From positions 1,984,001 to 2,048,000 of the forward strand of contig JQNH01000001.1 of NCBI GenBank assembly GCA_000745135.1: a stretch of DNA of 64,000 nt. The letters run 5' to 3'. The notes beneath the pieces were generated by a model that saw only the letters and a list, made by a program, of their open reading frames with translations, did not search any database and had not been told where the DNA came from. This document shows positions 1-8,318 of this stretch, in pieces (position 1 is the stretch's first letter; each line of letters begins with the position of its first letter). This DNA comes from Rhizobiales bacterium YIM 77505 (GTDB lineage: Bacteria; Pseudomonadota; Alphaproteobacteria; Rhizobiales; Beijerinckiaceae). The translations under genes and the position numbers were made by a program.

Positions 1-2
1 TG

Positions 3-1589
3 CCCCCCTTTCGCGCCGCAATCGCAGCCGGGACGGAAACCGTCATGAGCGCCTTCAATGCGCTGAACGGTGTGCCGGCGACCGCCAATGCCGGGCTGCT
101 CACCGGGATTCTTCGGCATGAATGGGGCTTTGATGGCTTCGTGGTGTCCGACTGGGCGGCCATTCATGAGCTCATTGCGCATGGTGTCGCTGCCGATGGC
201 GCCGAAGCGGCCCGCAAGGCTTTTCTTGCGGGCGTCGACATGGATCTCGCCGGGCGCCTTTACGAGCGCCACCTCGCCCATGAGGTGCGCGCCGGCCGCA
301 TTCCAGAAGTCATGGTCGACGAGGCCGTGCGCCGCGTGCTTCGCGTCAAGTTCAGACTCGGCCTGTTCGAGCGTCCGCCGATCGACCCGAAGCGCGTCGA
401 CGCCGTTTTCCCGACACCCGAGTCCCGTCGGATGGCACGCGAAGTGGCGCGCGAGGCGGTCGTGCTCCTGCAGAACCGGGGTGAAGTGCTTCCCTTTTCG
501 CCGCAGACACGATCCATCGCGGTGATCGGTGCCCTGGCTGCTTCGGCGCAAGACCAGCTCGGGCCGCACGGCGCCCGCGGGCACGCCCAAGACACGACAT
601 CGATCCTCGACGGGATCATGACCCGCGCCGGCGCCAGCGGGGTCTCCGTCACTTACGCCGAGGGCTGTTCGCCCCGCTGCGAGAGCGAGGCAGGCTTTGC
701 CGCGGCGATCGAGGCAGCGCGCGCAGCCGATGTGACCGTGGCGGTGCTCGGAGAGCCCGAAGCGATGTCGGGGGAAGCGGCCTCACGCGCTCATCTCACG
801 CTCCCAGGCAAGCAGGCCGAACTCCTTGCCGCGCTGGTTGCCACCGGAAAACCGGTCGTCGTCGTGCTGGTGACAGGGCGTCCGCTGGCCCTTGGACCAG
901 GAGGAGACGCGGCGTCGGCCATCCTGTTGGCATGGTATCTCGGCAACGAAGCCGGTCCGGTCGTCGCGGAAATCCTGTTCGGCGACGTGAACCCGAGCGG
1001 CAAGCTTCCGATCACCTACCCGCGCACCGTCGGGCAGATCCCGATCCACTACAACCGGTTGCCGACCGGGCGCCCCACCAGCGCCGACAACCGCTACACG
1101 CTTCGCTACATGGACGAGAGCATCAGGCCCCTGTTCCCGTTCGGGCATGGCCTGAGCTATACGCAATTCCGCTTCTCGGACCTGCATGTGGCGACGCCGC
1201 GCGTCGCTGCCGCCGATACCGTCGAGGTGCGGGTGACCATCACCAACACGGGAACCCGCGCAGGGCAGGAAGTGGCGCAACTCTACGTGCGCGATCCCGT
1301 CGCGAGCCGCAGCCGGCCCGTCCGGGAGCTCAAGGCCTTCCAGAAGGTCGCCCTTTCGCCCGGGGAATCCAGGATCGTCACCTTGCGGATCCCGGCAAGC
1401 GAACTCGGCTTTCATCTGGAGGATGGGACTTATGTGGTGGAGCCCGGACAGTTCCAGATCTGGGTGGGTAGCGACTCACTGGCCGAGCTCGCCGGCACTT
1501 TCGAAGTGATCGACGGCCTGCGTCGAGCGCCGCGGCCGGAGCTGGATCGCCAGGCGATCGAGCCACGGATGTTGCCCGCCTTGCCGTAA
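3..1589 (+). CDS. Glycoside hydrolase family 3 beta-glucosidase, 3' part
   Basis: The reading frame is open from the first bases of the window, so the gene starts outside and only about 528 codons are seen. GH3 enzymes hydrolyse terminal beta-linked sugars with retention. The visible part starts in the catalytic TIM barrel: a GFDGFVVSDW segment carries the nucleophile Asp of the family's SDW motif. It continues through the alpha/beta sandwich domain and ends with a fibronectin type III-like domain (from about position 1180, with YVRDP and an LKAFQKV stretch). That domain order is typical of bacterial BglX-like enzymes. I cannot see a signal peptide because the 5' end is missing. The next gene, a sugar epimerase-like protein, follows after 9 bases, so the two probably form a sugar-use operon. 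The exact substrate cannot be read from the sequence. Confidence 0.9.
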   Translation, partial: PPFRAAIAAGTETVMSAFNALNGVPATANAGLLTGILRHEWGFDGFVVSDWAAIHELIAHGVAADGAEAARKAFLAGVDMDLAGRLYERHLAHEVRAGRIPEVMVDEAVRRVLRVKFRLGLFERPPIDPKRVDAVFPTPESRRMAREVAREAVVLLQNRGEVLPFSPQTRSIAVIGALAASAQDQLGPHGARGHAQDTTSILDGIMTRAGASGVSVTYAEGCSPRCESEAGFAAAIEAARAADVTVAVLGEPEAMSGEAASRAHLTLPGKQAELLAALVATGKPVVVVLVTGRPLALGPGGDAASAILLAWYLGNEAGPVVAEILFGDVNPSGKLPITYPRTVGQIPIHYNRLPTGRPTSADNRYTLRYMDESIRPLFPFGHGLSYTQFRFSDLHVATPRVAAADTVEVRVTITNTGTRAGQEVAQLYVRDPVASRSRPVRELKAFQKVALSPGESRIVTLRIPASELGFHLEDGTYVVEPGQFQIWVGSDSLAELAGTFEVIDGLRRAPRPELDRQAIEPRMLPALP

Positions 1590-1598
1590 GGGGAGCCA

Positions 1599-2492
1599 AT
1601 GACGGCGGAGTTGATCAACCTCAGGGCCGGCAACACGACAGCATCGATCTCGACCCGAGGGGCCGAGCCTCACACCTGGACCGTCGCCGGACACGACTTC
1701 CTGTGGTCGGGTGATCCGGCGCACTGGTCTTATCGCGCGCCGATTCTGTTTCCCGTCGTGGGAGCCTCCCGGGAGGGGCAGATCCATGTGGACGGCCACG
1801 CCTATCCCATGCCCCAGCACGGATTCGCACGAACGAGCGTTTTCCAAGTGATGGAGCGCTCAGGGTCGGTCGCACGGCTGCGTCTCACGGACACCGAAGA
1901 GACTCGGCGCCACTATCCCTATGCCTTCGCGCTCGAGGTGACGGTGCGTCTGGAGGCGGCGTGTCTCGCCCTTGCCTTCGAGGTGGAGAACCTGGACGAG
2001 CGGCCCCTCCCCTACGCGGTCGGATTCCACCCCGCCTTCCCTTGGCCGCTGCACATGTCAGACCGCGACGGACACCGGGTGGTCTTCGAAGAGGCTGAGG
2101 ATCCCCTCGTCCCGGAGATCGCTTCGGGAGGGCTGATCAGCACCCGCGGTCGCAGCATCCCCCTTGAAGGCCGCGTCCTGCCCTTGCGCCCAGATCTGTT
2201 CACAGAAGCCTTGTGCTTCCTCGAGGCCCGAAGCCGGTGGCTCCGCTTCGAGGGTCCGAGCGGCGCCGCGATCCTCATGGAGGTGGAGGGCTTCCCCCAC
2301 CTTGCCGTCTGGTCGCGGCCGACGGCACCCTTCCTCTCGCTGGAGGCCTGGAGCGGATATGCGGAGCCGGAGGACTTCAGCGGCGAGCTGACCCGACGCC
2401 CATCGATCGCCCTTCTTCCTCCGCAAGGATGCGCTCGCCATTCCGTCCGCCTTCGGGCCGAGCTGCCCATGCGTGGCCGCTCGGCCTCATGA
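1599..2492 (+). CDS. Aldose 1-epimerase family protein (galactose mutarotase-like)
   Basis: This 297-residue protein resembles the LacX/COG2017 branch of the galactose mutarotase superfamily. These beta-sandwich enzymes interconvert alpha and beta anomers of aldoses. Visible family features are the early SISTRGAEPHTW segment, WSGDPAHWSYRAPILFPVVG, the PQHGFAR motif with the first active-site His, and VGFHPAFPW with the second. It follows the GH3 glycosidase by 9 bases and a GGGAG ribosome site precedes the ATG, so it probably re-equilibrates sugar released by that enzyme. Its end overlaps the end of the convergent reductase gene by 6 bases. The sugar is not known; some relatives act on sugar phosphates. 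Confidence 0.82.
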   Translation: MTAELINLRAGNTTASISTRGAEPHTWTVAGHDFLWSGDPAHWSYRAPILFPVVGASREGQIHVDGHAYPMPQHGFARTSVFQVMERSGSVARLRLTDTEETRRHYPYAFALEVTVRLEAACLALAFEVENLDERPLPYAVGFHPAFPWPLHMSDRDGHRVVFEEAEDPLVPEIASGGLISTRGRSIPLEGRVLPLRPDLFTEALCFLEARSRWLRFEGPSGAAILMEVEGFPHLAVWSRPTAPFLSLEAWSGYAEPEDFSGELTRRPSIALLPPQGCARHSVRLRAELPMRGRSAS

Positions 2493-3449
2493 GCGACGGC
2501 TGATCAACAGATCCAGAGCGTGCTTGATGGTCGCCCTTTCCTCTTCGGTGAAGGGTGCGAGGAGCTGGGCCTCATGGGCCATGGCGGCGGGAACGACCGG
2601 GGCGACTCGGGCCCGGCCCTGAGGCGTCAGGTGGATGAGGGCGCGACGGCGGTCCTTCGGATCAGGTCGGCGCTCGACGAGCTTCTGCGCCGCCATGCGG
2701 TCGAGGAGCTTCGTCATGCGCGGCTGCTTCATCAACGCCATTGCGGCGAGTTCGCCGACGCTCAGACCCTCCACATCCGAGAGGCAGGCGAGCACCCGCC
2801 ACTCCGGAACCGACAGCCCCCACTGTTTAAGAGAGGCATGGAACTCGCTTGAGACCACATGGCTCGCGCGGGCGAGCAGGTAAGCCAGATAGGTCCTGGC
2901 GAAGCTGTCGTGCGGCAGCTCGCGCTGCGGGCGCTCGGAGCCGATGGCCCGCAGCACGCCCGAGTGGAACAGAAGCGGCTCGTGCGGCTTCGAGATGAAA
3001 TGGACGACCTCGCCGACGAGAATGGTGTGATCGCCGCCATCGTAGCGCGCCCAGGTGCGGCACTCGAAAATCGGCGCCAGACCTTCGAGGATGGGCGCGC
3101 CCGTTTCTCCCGGAGCGTGGGCAAGGTCAGTGAACTTGTCCGAGCCGGAGCCCCCCTTGCCCGCAAAACGCAGCGCAAGGTCCTGGTGCCCGGCGCCGAG
3201 GAAATGGATGGCGAAAGCGTCCGCCTGCACGAAGGCGCGATAGCTCGGCGCGCCCTTCGCCACACACCATAGAATAAGCGGTGGATCGAGCGAGACGGAG
3301 GTGAAGGAGTTGGCGGTCATTCCCACCACCCGGCCCCCGTGCTCGGCGGTGACGATGGTGACCCCCGTCGGGAACTGGCCAAGCGCCCGCCGGAACGCCT
3401 CCGGAGTGAGCGGGTCCGCGGCAAGGGCTCGTGCGGGACGACCGGCCAT
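2487..3449 (-). CDS. Flavin reductase fused to a MarR-type domain (C1-like reductase of a two-component monooxygenase)
   Basis: The 320-residue protein has two parts. Residues about 15-165 are a flavin reductase domain (FPTGVTIVTA start, MTANSFTSVSLDPP flavin-binding segment). Residues about 180-320 are a MarR-type winged helix, with a DPKDRRRALIHLTPQGR wing. This is the architecture of the C1 reductase of Acinetobacter baumannii 4-hydroxyphenylacetate hydroxylase (about 315 residues). In that enzyme the MarR-like part is an autoinhibitory domain that senses the aromatic substrate. By analogy this protein would use NADH to reduce FMN or FAD for a partner oxygenase. The acyl-CoA-dehydrogenase-fold protein at 6137-7426 is the obvious partner, but that is inference. 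The gene diverges from the NicX-like dioxygenase. Whether the MarR part also binds DNA is open. Confidence 0.85.
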   Translation of the reverse strand: MAGRPARALAADPLTPEAFRRALGQFPTGVTIVTAEHGGRVVGMTANSFTSVSLDPPLILWCVAKGAPSYRAFVQADAFAIHFLGAGHQDLALRFAGKGGSGSDKFTDLAHAPGETGAPILEGLAPIFECRTWARYDGGDHTILVGEVVHFISKPHEPLLFHSGVLRAIGSERPQRELPHDSFARTYLAYLLARASHVVSSEFHASLKQWGLSVPEWRVLACLSDVEGLSVGELAAMALMKQPRMTKLLDRMAAQKLVERRPDPKDRRRALIHLTPQGRARVAPVVPAAMAHEAQLLAPFTEEERATIKHALDLLISRRS

Positions 3450-3563
3450 GCTTGCTTCAGACTCCAGCTGAAATATTCCTTTTCATATAACAGGCTTGGT
3501 TTTATCGTCCAACAGAAACCAGGCGGCTCCCCCATTGTCGGCCGCTGAGGCGAGAGTTGGACA
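3450..3563. promoter_or_regulatory. Divergent control region with inverted repeats
   Basis: This 114-base gap separates the reductase-MarR gene (left) from the NicX-like gene (right). It holds an AT-rich stretch at 3471-3490 that includes, on the minus strand, the 13-mer ATGAAAAGGAATA (3475-3487), also found at 8319-8331. Two inverted repeats are visible: TGGTTT (3497-3502) with AAACCA (3516-3521), and GTCCAAC (3507-3513) with GTTGGAC (3556-3562), the latter ending next to the NicX-like start codon. They look like operator sites for a shared regulator; no protein can be assigned to them from sequence alone. Confidence 0.45.
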
Positions 3564-4610
3564 ATGCTCGCAGACCGCATCGAAGGAAAGTGGATCGACG
3601 CCTTCGCCGAAGTATTTGAGCGCTGTGCGGTGAGACGAGGCGACACGGCCGCGATCCTCTCCGAAACGCAATCCCGGGCCCTCAACGTTCACCTGGCCGA
3701 GCTTGCCCTGCTCCGGCTCGGCGCACGTCCATTTCACATCGTTCTCCCGACGCCTCGTAACCCGCACCCGGTGCCGGTACGCTCCACCGGGGCGAGCGAA
3801 GCCATCGGGCGGCTTGCGCCCGTGGTGACGGCGCTGGGCCAAGCGGGCTTCGTGGTCGATTGCACGCTCGAGGGCCTCATGCATGCCCCTGAGACTCCGG
3901 ACATCTTGAAGGCAGGCGCGCGTATCCTCGTTATCTCCAACGAACATCCCGAGGCGCTGGAGCGCATGGCGCCGCACGAGGACCTCGAGCGTGAGGTGCG
4001 TGCCGCCGCGCGCATGCTGCGGAAGGCAAAGCAGATGCGCGTCACCTCGGGGGCCGGGACGGATCTCACGATCGACATGACGGGCGCCCAGACGGTCGGC
4101 GTCTGGGGCTGGACCGACAGGCCGGGCACGCTCGCCCATTGGCCGGGCGGCGTCGTGGTGAGTTTCCCGAAGGAGAAGACGGTGAACGGGACGCTGGTGC
4201 TGGCGGAGGGGGACATCAACCTCACCTTCAAGCGCTATCTGATGTCCCCCGTGCGCCTCCTGATCGAGCAGGACTATGTCACCGAGATCCGGGGCGATGG
4301 CGCTGATGCCGAGATGATGCGGGCCTACCTCGACGCCTGGGGCGACCGCGAGGCCTATGCGGTCTCCCATGTCGGTTTCGGCCTGAACCGCAGGGCCCGC
4401 TATGAGGCCCTCACCATGTACGGCCGCCGCGACACCAACGGCACCGAGCTGCGCGCCGTCGCCGGCAACTTTCTCTTTTCAACCGGTGCAAACGAATTCG
4501 CAGGTCGCTACACCGCCGGTCATTTCGACCTGCCGATGATGAAGACCACGATCGAGGTCGACGGCATCACCGTGGTGCGCGAGGGGGTGGTGCAGCCTGT
4601 GTTCGGCTGA
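3564..4610 (+). CDS. NicX-like 2,5-dihydroxypyridine 5,6-dioxygenase (M29-fold Fe(II) dioxygenase)
   Basis: This 348-residue protein matches the NicX family in length and layout. NicX cleaves the ring of 2,5-dihydroxypyridine to N-formylmaleamate using Fe(II), with a fold related to M29 aminopeptidases. The iron ligands I recall for Pseudomonas putida NicX are His265, His318 and Asp320. They correspond to His269 (SHVGFGLN) and His320/Asp322 (TAGHFD), a near-constant offset. His107 and His192 also fall where NicX has active-site histidines. The gene diverges from a flavin reductase gene and converges on a CoA ligase, 4 bases away. Together with the alpha/beta hydrolase at 7423, which could act as an N-formyl deformylase, this suggests breakdown of a hydroxylated pyridine or a similar ring. 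The exact substrate is not proven; an M29-type peptidase is the less likely alternative. Confidence 0.8.
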   Translation: MLADRIEGKWIDAFAEVFERCAVRRGDTAAILSETQSRALNVHLAELALLRLGARPFHIVLPTPRNPHPVPVRSTGASEAIGRLAPVVTALGQAGFVVDCTLEGLMHAPETPDILKAGARILVISNEHPEALERMAPHEDLEREVRAAARMLRKAKQMRVTSGAGTDLTIDMTGAQTVGVWGWTDRPGTLAHWPGGVVVSFPKEKTVNGTLVLAEGDINLTFKRYLMSPVRLLIEQDYVTEIRGDGADAEMMRAYLDAWGDREAYAVSHVGFGLNRRARYEALTMYGRRDTNGTELRAVAGNFLFSTGANEFAGRYTAGHFDLPMMKTTIEVDGITVVREGVVQPVFG

Positions 4611-4614
4611 GCAC

Positions 4615-6126
4615 TTAAGCCTGTTCGCCTGCCCTGAGCCGGAAATGCTGCACCTTGCCGAGCGCGTTTCGCGGCAGGCTCTCGACTACGACTATTTCGC
4701 GCGGAACCTTGAAGCGGGCAAGTTCGGTCGACACGTGCGCCCTGAGCGCTTCCGTGTCCACCCTCGTTCCTGCGCGGAGCACCACATAGGCAACCGGCAC
4801 TTCCTGCCAGCGCGGATCGGGGCGGCCGATGACCGCCGCCTCCGCCACGGCAGGATGGGTGCAGAGCACACGCTCCACCTCCGCCGGGTAGATGTTTTCG
4901 CCGCCGGAGATGATGAGGTTCTTCTTGCGATCGCGGACGTAGAAATAACCTTCCGCATCCCGAGTCGCGATATCGCCCGTGAAATACCAGCCGTCGCGCA
5001 GCGCCTCGCGGGTCGCCGCCTCGTCACCCCAATATTCGAAAAACACGTTGGGGCCGCGCACGATGATCTCGCCCGGCTCGCCGGGCCGTGCCTCGCCTCC
5101 CCGGGCATCCACCACCTTGGCCTCGCAGGCGAGGCCCGGCAGGCCCGTGGAGCCCGGCCGTGAGCGATCGCCGCCTAACCGCGTGTAGACCGCGATCGGG
5201 CAGGTCTCAGTGGCGCCGTAAACCTGCAAGACCGGCACCCCACGCGCCTCGAAGGCGTCGATGAGCGGCTGCGGCACCATTGTCGAACCCGTCGTGAGCG
5301 CGCGCAGGCTCGACAGGTCGATCTGCTCGAACAACGGGTGCTCGATCAGGGCCTGCATGGTCGCGGGGACGAGCACGACGAGGCTCGGGCGGTCTGCCGC
5401 AATCGCGGCCAAAGTTGCGTCCGGCGAGAAGCGCGCATGAACGGTGACGGTCGCCCCGTGGTGCAGGGCGGGCGTCGTCTGGATGTTGAGGCCGCCCACG
5501 TGAAAGAAAGGCAAGACGGAAAGGACATGGTCGTCCGAGGTGAGCCCGTGCATGTGCTGGCTCATCATCCCGTTCCATAAGAGCGCCTCCTGACGCAGGA
5601 CAGCCCCTTTGGGGCGGCCCGTGGTGCCGGACGTGTAGACGACGAGGAGCGGCGAGGAGAAATCCGTGTGCGGATTTCTCCCCTCGCCCTCGCCGCGCGC
5701 CAGAAGCTCGGCGAAGGAGAGGCCGTCCGACGGCTTGTAGTCGAGCCCGACGATGCGCGTGCGCGGCTGCGCCCGCGCCAGCGGCCCGGCCACTTGCGCA
5801 AGGGCCTCCTCGACAATCAGCGCCGTCACCGACGCGTCCGTCAGGATGAAGAGCTGTTCCGGGACCGCAAGACGCCAGTTGAGCGGCACGAGCATCGCTC
5901 CAAGCCTGGCGCAGGCGTAGAGGAGGACGAGGTAGTCCGGATGGTTCGTGCTGAGGATGGCGACGCGGTCGCCGCGGCCGACGCCGAGTTCGCTCTTCAA
6001 CGCCGCCGCGGCCCGCGCAATGCGCGAAGCGAGCTGCGCATAAGAGAGTGTCGCGCCGTCAAAGCGCAGCGCCGGTTTGTCGGGCGTGAAGGCGGCGTTG
6101 CGCTCAATGAGGTCGGAAAGGTCCAT
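4615..6126 (-). CDS. AMP-forming acyl-CoA / aryl-CoA ligase
   Basis: The 503-residue protein belongs to the ANL superfamily, which activates a carboxylic acid to an acyl-AMP and then to the CoA thioester. The P-loop-like YTSGTTGRPKGA motif lies near residue 165. QVYGATE is the A5 motif, GWYFTGD holds the ribose-binding Asp, and DRKKNLIISGGENIYPAEVE is the hinge. A C-terminal lysine of the NALGKVQ motif closes the active site. It is the last gene of a minus-strand operon, 10 bases after the acyl-CoA-dehydrogenase-like gene. In this setting it probably activates the aromatic or heteroaromatic acid that the oxygenase then attacks, or a product after ring opening. Long-chain fatty acid activation is a possible alternative because annotation of this family is often imprecise. 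Confidence 0.85.
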   Translation of the reverse strand: MDLSDLIERNAAFTPDKPALRFDGATLSYAQLASRIARAAAALKSELGVGRGDRVAILSTNHPDYLVLLYACARLGAMLVPLNWRLAVPEQLFILTDASVTALIVEEALAQVAGPLARAQPRTRIVGLDYKPSDGLSFAELLARGEGEGRNPHTDFSSPLLVVYTSGTTGRPKGAVLRQEALLWNGMMSQHMHGLTSDDHVLSVLPFFHVGGLNIQTTPALHHGATVTVHARFSPDATLAAIAADRPSLVVLVPATMQALIEHPLFEQIDLSSLRALTTGSTMVPQPLIDAFEARGVPVLQVYGATETCPIAVYTRLGGDRSRPGSTGLPGLACEAKVVDARGGEARPGEPGEIIVRGPNVFFEYWGDEAATREALRDGWYFTGDIATRDAEGYFYVRDRKKNLIISGGENIYPAEVERVLCTHPAVAEAAVIGRPDPRWQEVPVAYVVLRAGTRVDTEALRAHVSTELARFKVPREIVVVESLPRNALGKVQHFRLRAGEQA

Positions 6127-6136
6127 CTGCCGTTCC

Positions 6137-7426
6137 TCACCCGTCCGTCTCCCCCGGCTCGTAGAGGGCCTCGCGGCCGATGCGGTCGAGGCAGAGTTCG
6201 GCCGTCCACGGCAGCATCAGGGAACCGCAGCGGCTGTCGCGGTAGATGCGCTCGAGCGGCAGGGCCTTCAGCATGGACTGCCCGCCGCAGGTGCGGATGG
6301 CAAGGCGCGCGATGTCATTCGCGGTCTCCATCACCGTGTACTGGGCCGCGTAGGCGCGCAGCACCTGCTCCTTCGACGGATTCGCCCGCGCCTCCGTGAT
6401 CGCCTGGAACCAGAGCGCCTTCGCCTGCTCCAGCTTGATGCGCATCTCGGCAACGGCGATCTGCTTCGTCGGATACATACGCCGCTTGACAGGCGGCGTG
6501 CCGGGCACCTCGCCGCGCAGGTACTTCACCGTGAAGTCATAGGCCGCCTGGGCGAGGCCCATATAGGTCGGCGACAGGGTCAGGAACATGTGCGGCCACC
6601 GTGTCGCCGCCTGGTAGTAGACGCCGCGCGGCATCAGCGCCGCGTCCTCTTCCACGAACACGTCCTTGAAGAGGAGCGTGCGCGAGACGGTTCCGCGCAT
6701 GCCCAGCGGATCCCAATCGCCGACGACCGACACGCCCTCCGCCTTGGCGGGAACGGCAAGATAGAGTGTGTTGCGGCGCGACGCCTTGCCGTCGTCGCCG
6801 ATCTCCGTGCAGAGCACGCCGTAATAGTCCGCGTGGCCGGCGAGCGAGGCGAAGATCTTCTTGCCGTTGACGATCCAGCCCCCGGGAACGGGGCGCGCCT
6901 GCGTCTCGAAGGCAGCGGCGCCGGCCGCCGCCGCCCCGCCCTCCGAGAAGGGCTGCGAATAGACCGCACCTTCATCGAGGATGCGGCGATAGTGGACGGC
7001 GCGCCGGCGCTCATGCTCCGCCCGCGTCGCCGGGTCCATGTCGAGGTCATCCGCAAGCGGACCAGACCACAGGGTAGAGCAGACATGCATGTTCCAGGTC
7101 AGCGCCGTCGCGCCGCAATAGCGGCCGATCTCGGCAGCGACGATGGAATAGGTCTGGTAGTCGGCGCCAAGCCCGCCCTGCGCCTTTGGAATACAAATCC
7201 CAAGAAGGCCGGCCGCGTGCAGGTCGCGGTAGTTCTCGGTCGGAAAGGTGGCGTCCCGATCGTATCGGGCTGCGCGGGGGCCGAAGACCGCCTGACCCAG
7301 GGCGCGCGCTTTCGCGGCAAGGGCCGCCTGCTCCTCCGTGAGCCGGAACGCGACCGGATCAAACAAGGGCGCGTCGAGATCCTCTACGGGACCTTGGACC
7401 GCGGCCAGTGTCGCACGAGCTGTCAT
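6137..7426 (-). CDS. Acyl-CoA-dehydrogenase-fold flavoprotein lacking the catalytic Glu; candidate oxygenase component
   Basis: The 429-residue protein has the three ACAD parts: N-terminal helical (about 30-150), beta-barrel middle (about 150-260) and C-terminal helical domain. In medium-chain enzymes the catalytic base sits in a YEGT motif shortly after a conserved (R/K)xYRD. Here IYRDSRC is followed by GSLMLPWT, so the Glu position is Leu. The alternative base position of isovaleryl-CoA-type enzymes (helix G region, ATRWPHMFLT) has no Glu either. Loss of the base is typical of ACAD-fold group D flavin monooxygenases such as HpaH-C2, HsaA and DszC, which need a separate flavin reductase. One lies nearby at 2487-3449. 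It overlaps the hydrolase gene by 4 bases. I infer a two-component hydroxylase; a plain dehydrogenase of unusual type cannot be excluded. Confidence 0.72.
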   Translation of the reverse strand: MTARATLAAVQGPVEDLDAPLFDPVAFRLTEEQAALAAKARALGQAVFGPRAARYDRDATFPTENYRDLHAAGLLGICIPKAQGGLGADYQTYSIVAAEIGRYCGATALTWNMHVCSTLWSGPLADDLDMDPATRAEHERRRAVHYRRILDEGAVYSQPFSEGGAAAAGAAAFETQARPVPGGWIVNGKKIFASLAGHADYYGVLCTEIGDDGKASRRNTLYLAVPAKAEGVSVVGDWDPLGMRGTVSRTLLFKDVFVEEDAALMPRGVYYQAATRWPHMFLTLSPTYMGLAQAAYDFTVKYLRGEVPGTPPVKRRMYPTKQIAVAEMRIKLEQAKALWFQAITEARANPSKEQVLRAYAAQYTVMETANDIARLAIRTCGGQSMLKALPLERIYRDSRCGSLMLPWTAELCLDRIGREALYEPGETDG

Positions 7427-8268
7427 GAGGCGACCCTCTCCATTGCGGGGACCTGGTGTTCGAGGAAGACCTTCAGGGCGTCGTTGAAGGCTTGCGGGCG
7501 CTCAAGGGGCGCCAGATGCCCCGCGCCCGGAAGACAGACGTAAGCGGCTCCCGGAATACGTTCAGCCATGCGCGCCATCATCTGCGCCGGCGCGTTGGTA
7601 TCCTTTTCACCAGCGAGGACGAGGCAAGGCAGGCTGATGCGCGGGAGCGCCTCGCGCCGGTCGAAGCCGATCAAGGCCTTCATCATGGCGCGGTAGCTCG
7701 CCTCCGGCACTGCGGCCATGCATTCGCGAGCGAGCGCCATGCCGCTTTGGTCGGCGCCATCACCGACGAGCTCCGCGACGAGCTTGGGCGCAAGGGAGGC
7801 CATGGTCTCGCCACGGTCAAGCGGCCCAAGGCGCGCGGCAATGAATTCCCGCTGCCATTCGCCATCAGGGCGCCCGAAGGCCGGACTGGTCTGGGCCAGG
7901 ACGACGGCGCGTGCCGCCTCCGGCACCATCGCCAGCAGTTCTTGGACGATCATTCCGCCGATGGAATGGCCGACCAGCACCGGACGGCGGACGTCGAGAG
8001 CGGCAAGGAAGTCGGCCAGCGCCTGCGCTAGGCTCGCAATGGTGACCTCGGGCAGTGGACGGGAGCCGCCATAACCCGGCATGTCCCAGGCCATGGCGCG
8101 CCAGCGCCCACCGAAAGCCTCAAGCTGGGCGCGCCATGCTCGCGCAGCTCCGCCGACGCCGTGAAGAAAGATGAGCGGAGGCGCGCCGCAAGGGCCCGCC
8201 TCGAGATAAGCGAAGCGCCCGTCGGAGGTGGTCCTCGCGTCGATTGCAGACCCTGAGCTTTCGGCCAT
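7423..8268 (-). CDS. Alpha/beta hydrolase (possible deformylase or thioesterase of the pathway)
   Basis: A 281-residue alpha/beta-hydrolase. The oxyanion-hole segment IFLHGVGG, the nucleophile elbow GHSIGG, an acid in GEKDTN and the His in GAGHLAPLERP form a complete catalytic triad. The frame stays open far upstream, but the ATG at 8268 has an AGAGG ribosome site and starts just before the first conserved strand, so I use it. It is the first gene of a three-gene minus-strand operon with the ACAD-like protein (4-base overlap) and the CoA ligase. NicD, the N-formylmaleamate deformylase that follows NicX, has this fold. With a NicX-like enzyme next door, a deformylase role is attractive but unproven. 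Thioesterase and ring-opening hydrolase are alternatives. Confidence 0.82.
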   Translation of the reverse strand: MAESSGSAIDARTTSDGRFAYLEAGPCGAPPLIFLHGVGGAARAWRAQLEAFGGRWRAMAWDMPGYGGSRPLPEVTIASLAQALADFLAALDVRRPVLVGHSIGGMIVQELLAMVPEAARAVVLAQTSPAFGRPDGEWQREFIAARLGPLDRGETMASLAPKLVAELVGDGADQSGMALARECMAAVPEASYRAMMKALIGFDRREALPRISLPCLVLAGEKDTNAPAQMMARMAERIPGAAYVCLPGAGHLAPLERPQAFNDALKVFLEHQVPAMERVAS

Positions 8269-8318
8269 GGGGACGCCTCTGCGCAAGCTTCCCCTCCATG
8301 GTAGCACAAGCGCGATCC

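Noticed and set aside
4615-8268. Ordinary fatty acid beta-oxidation operon (ligase plus acyl-CoA dehydrogenase)
   Set aside because: The dehydrogenase lacks the catalytic Glu, hydratase and thiolase genes are absent, and a NicX-like dioxygenase and flavin reductase are adjacent.
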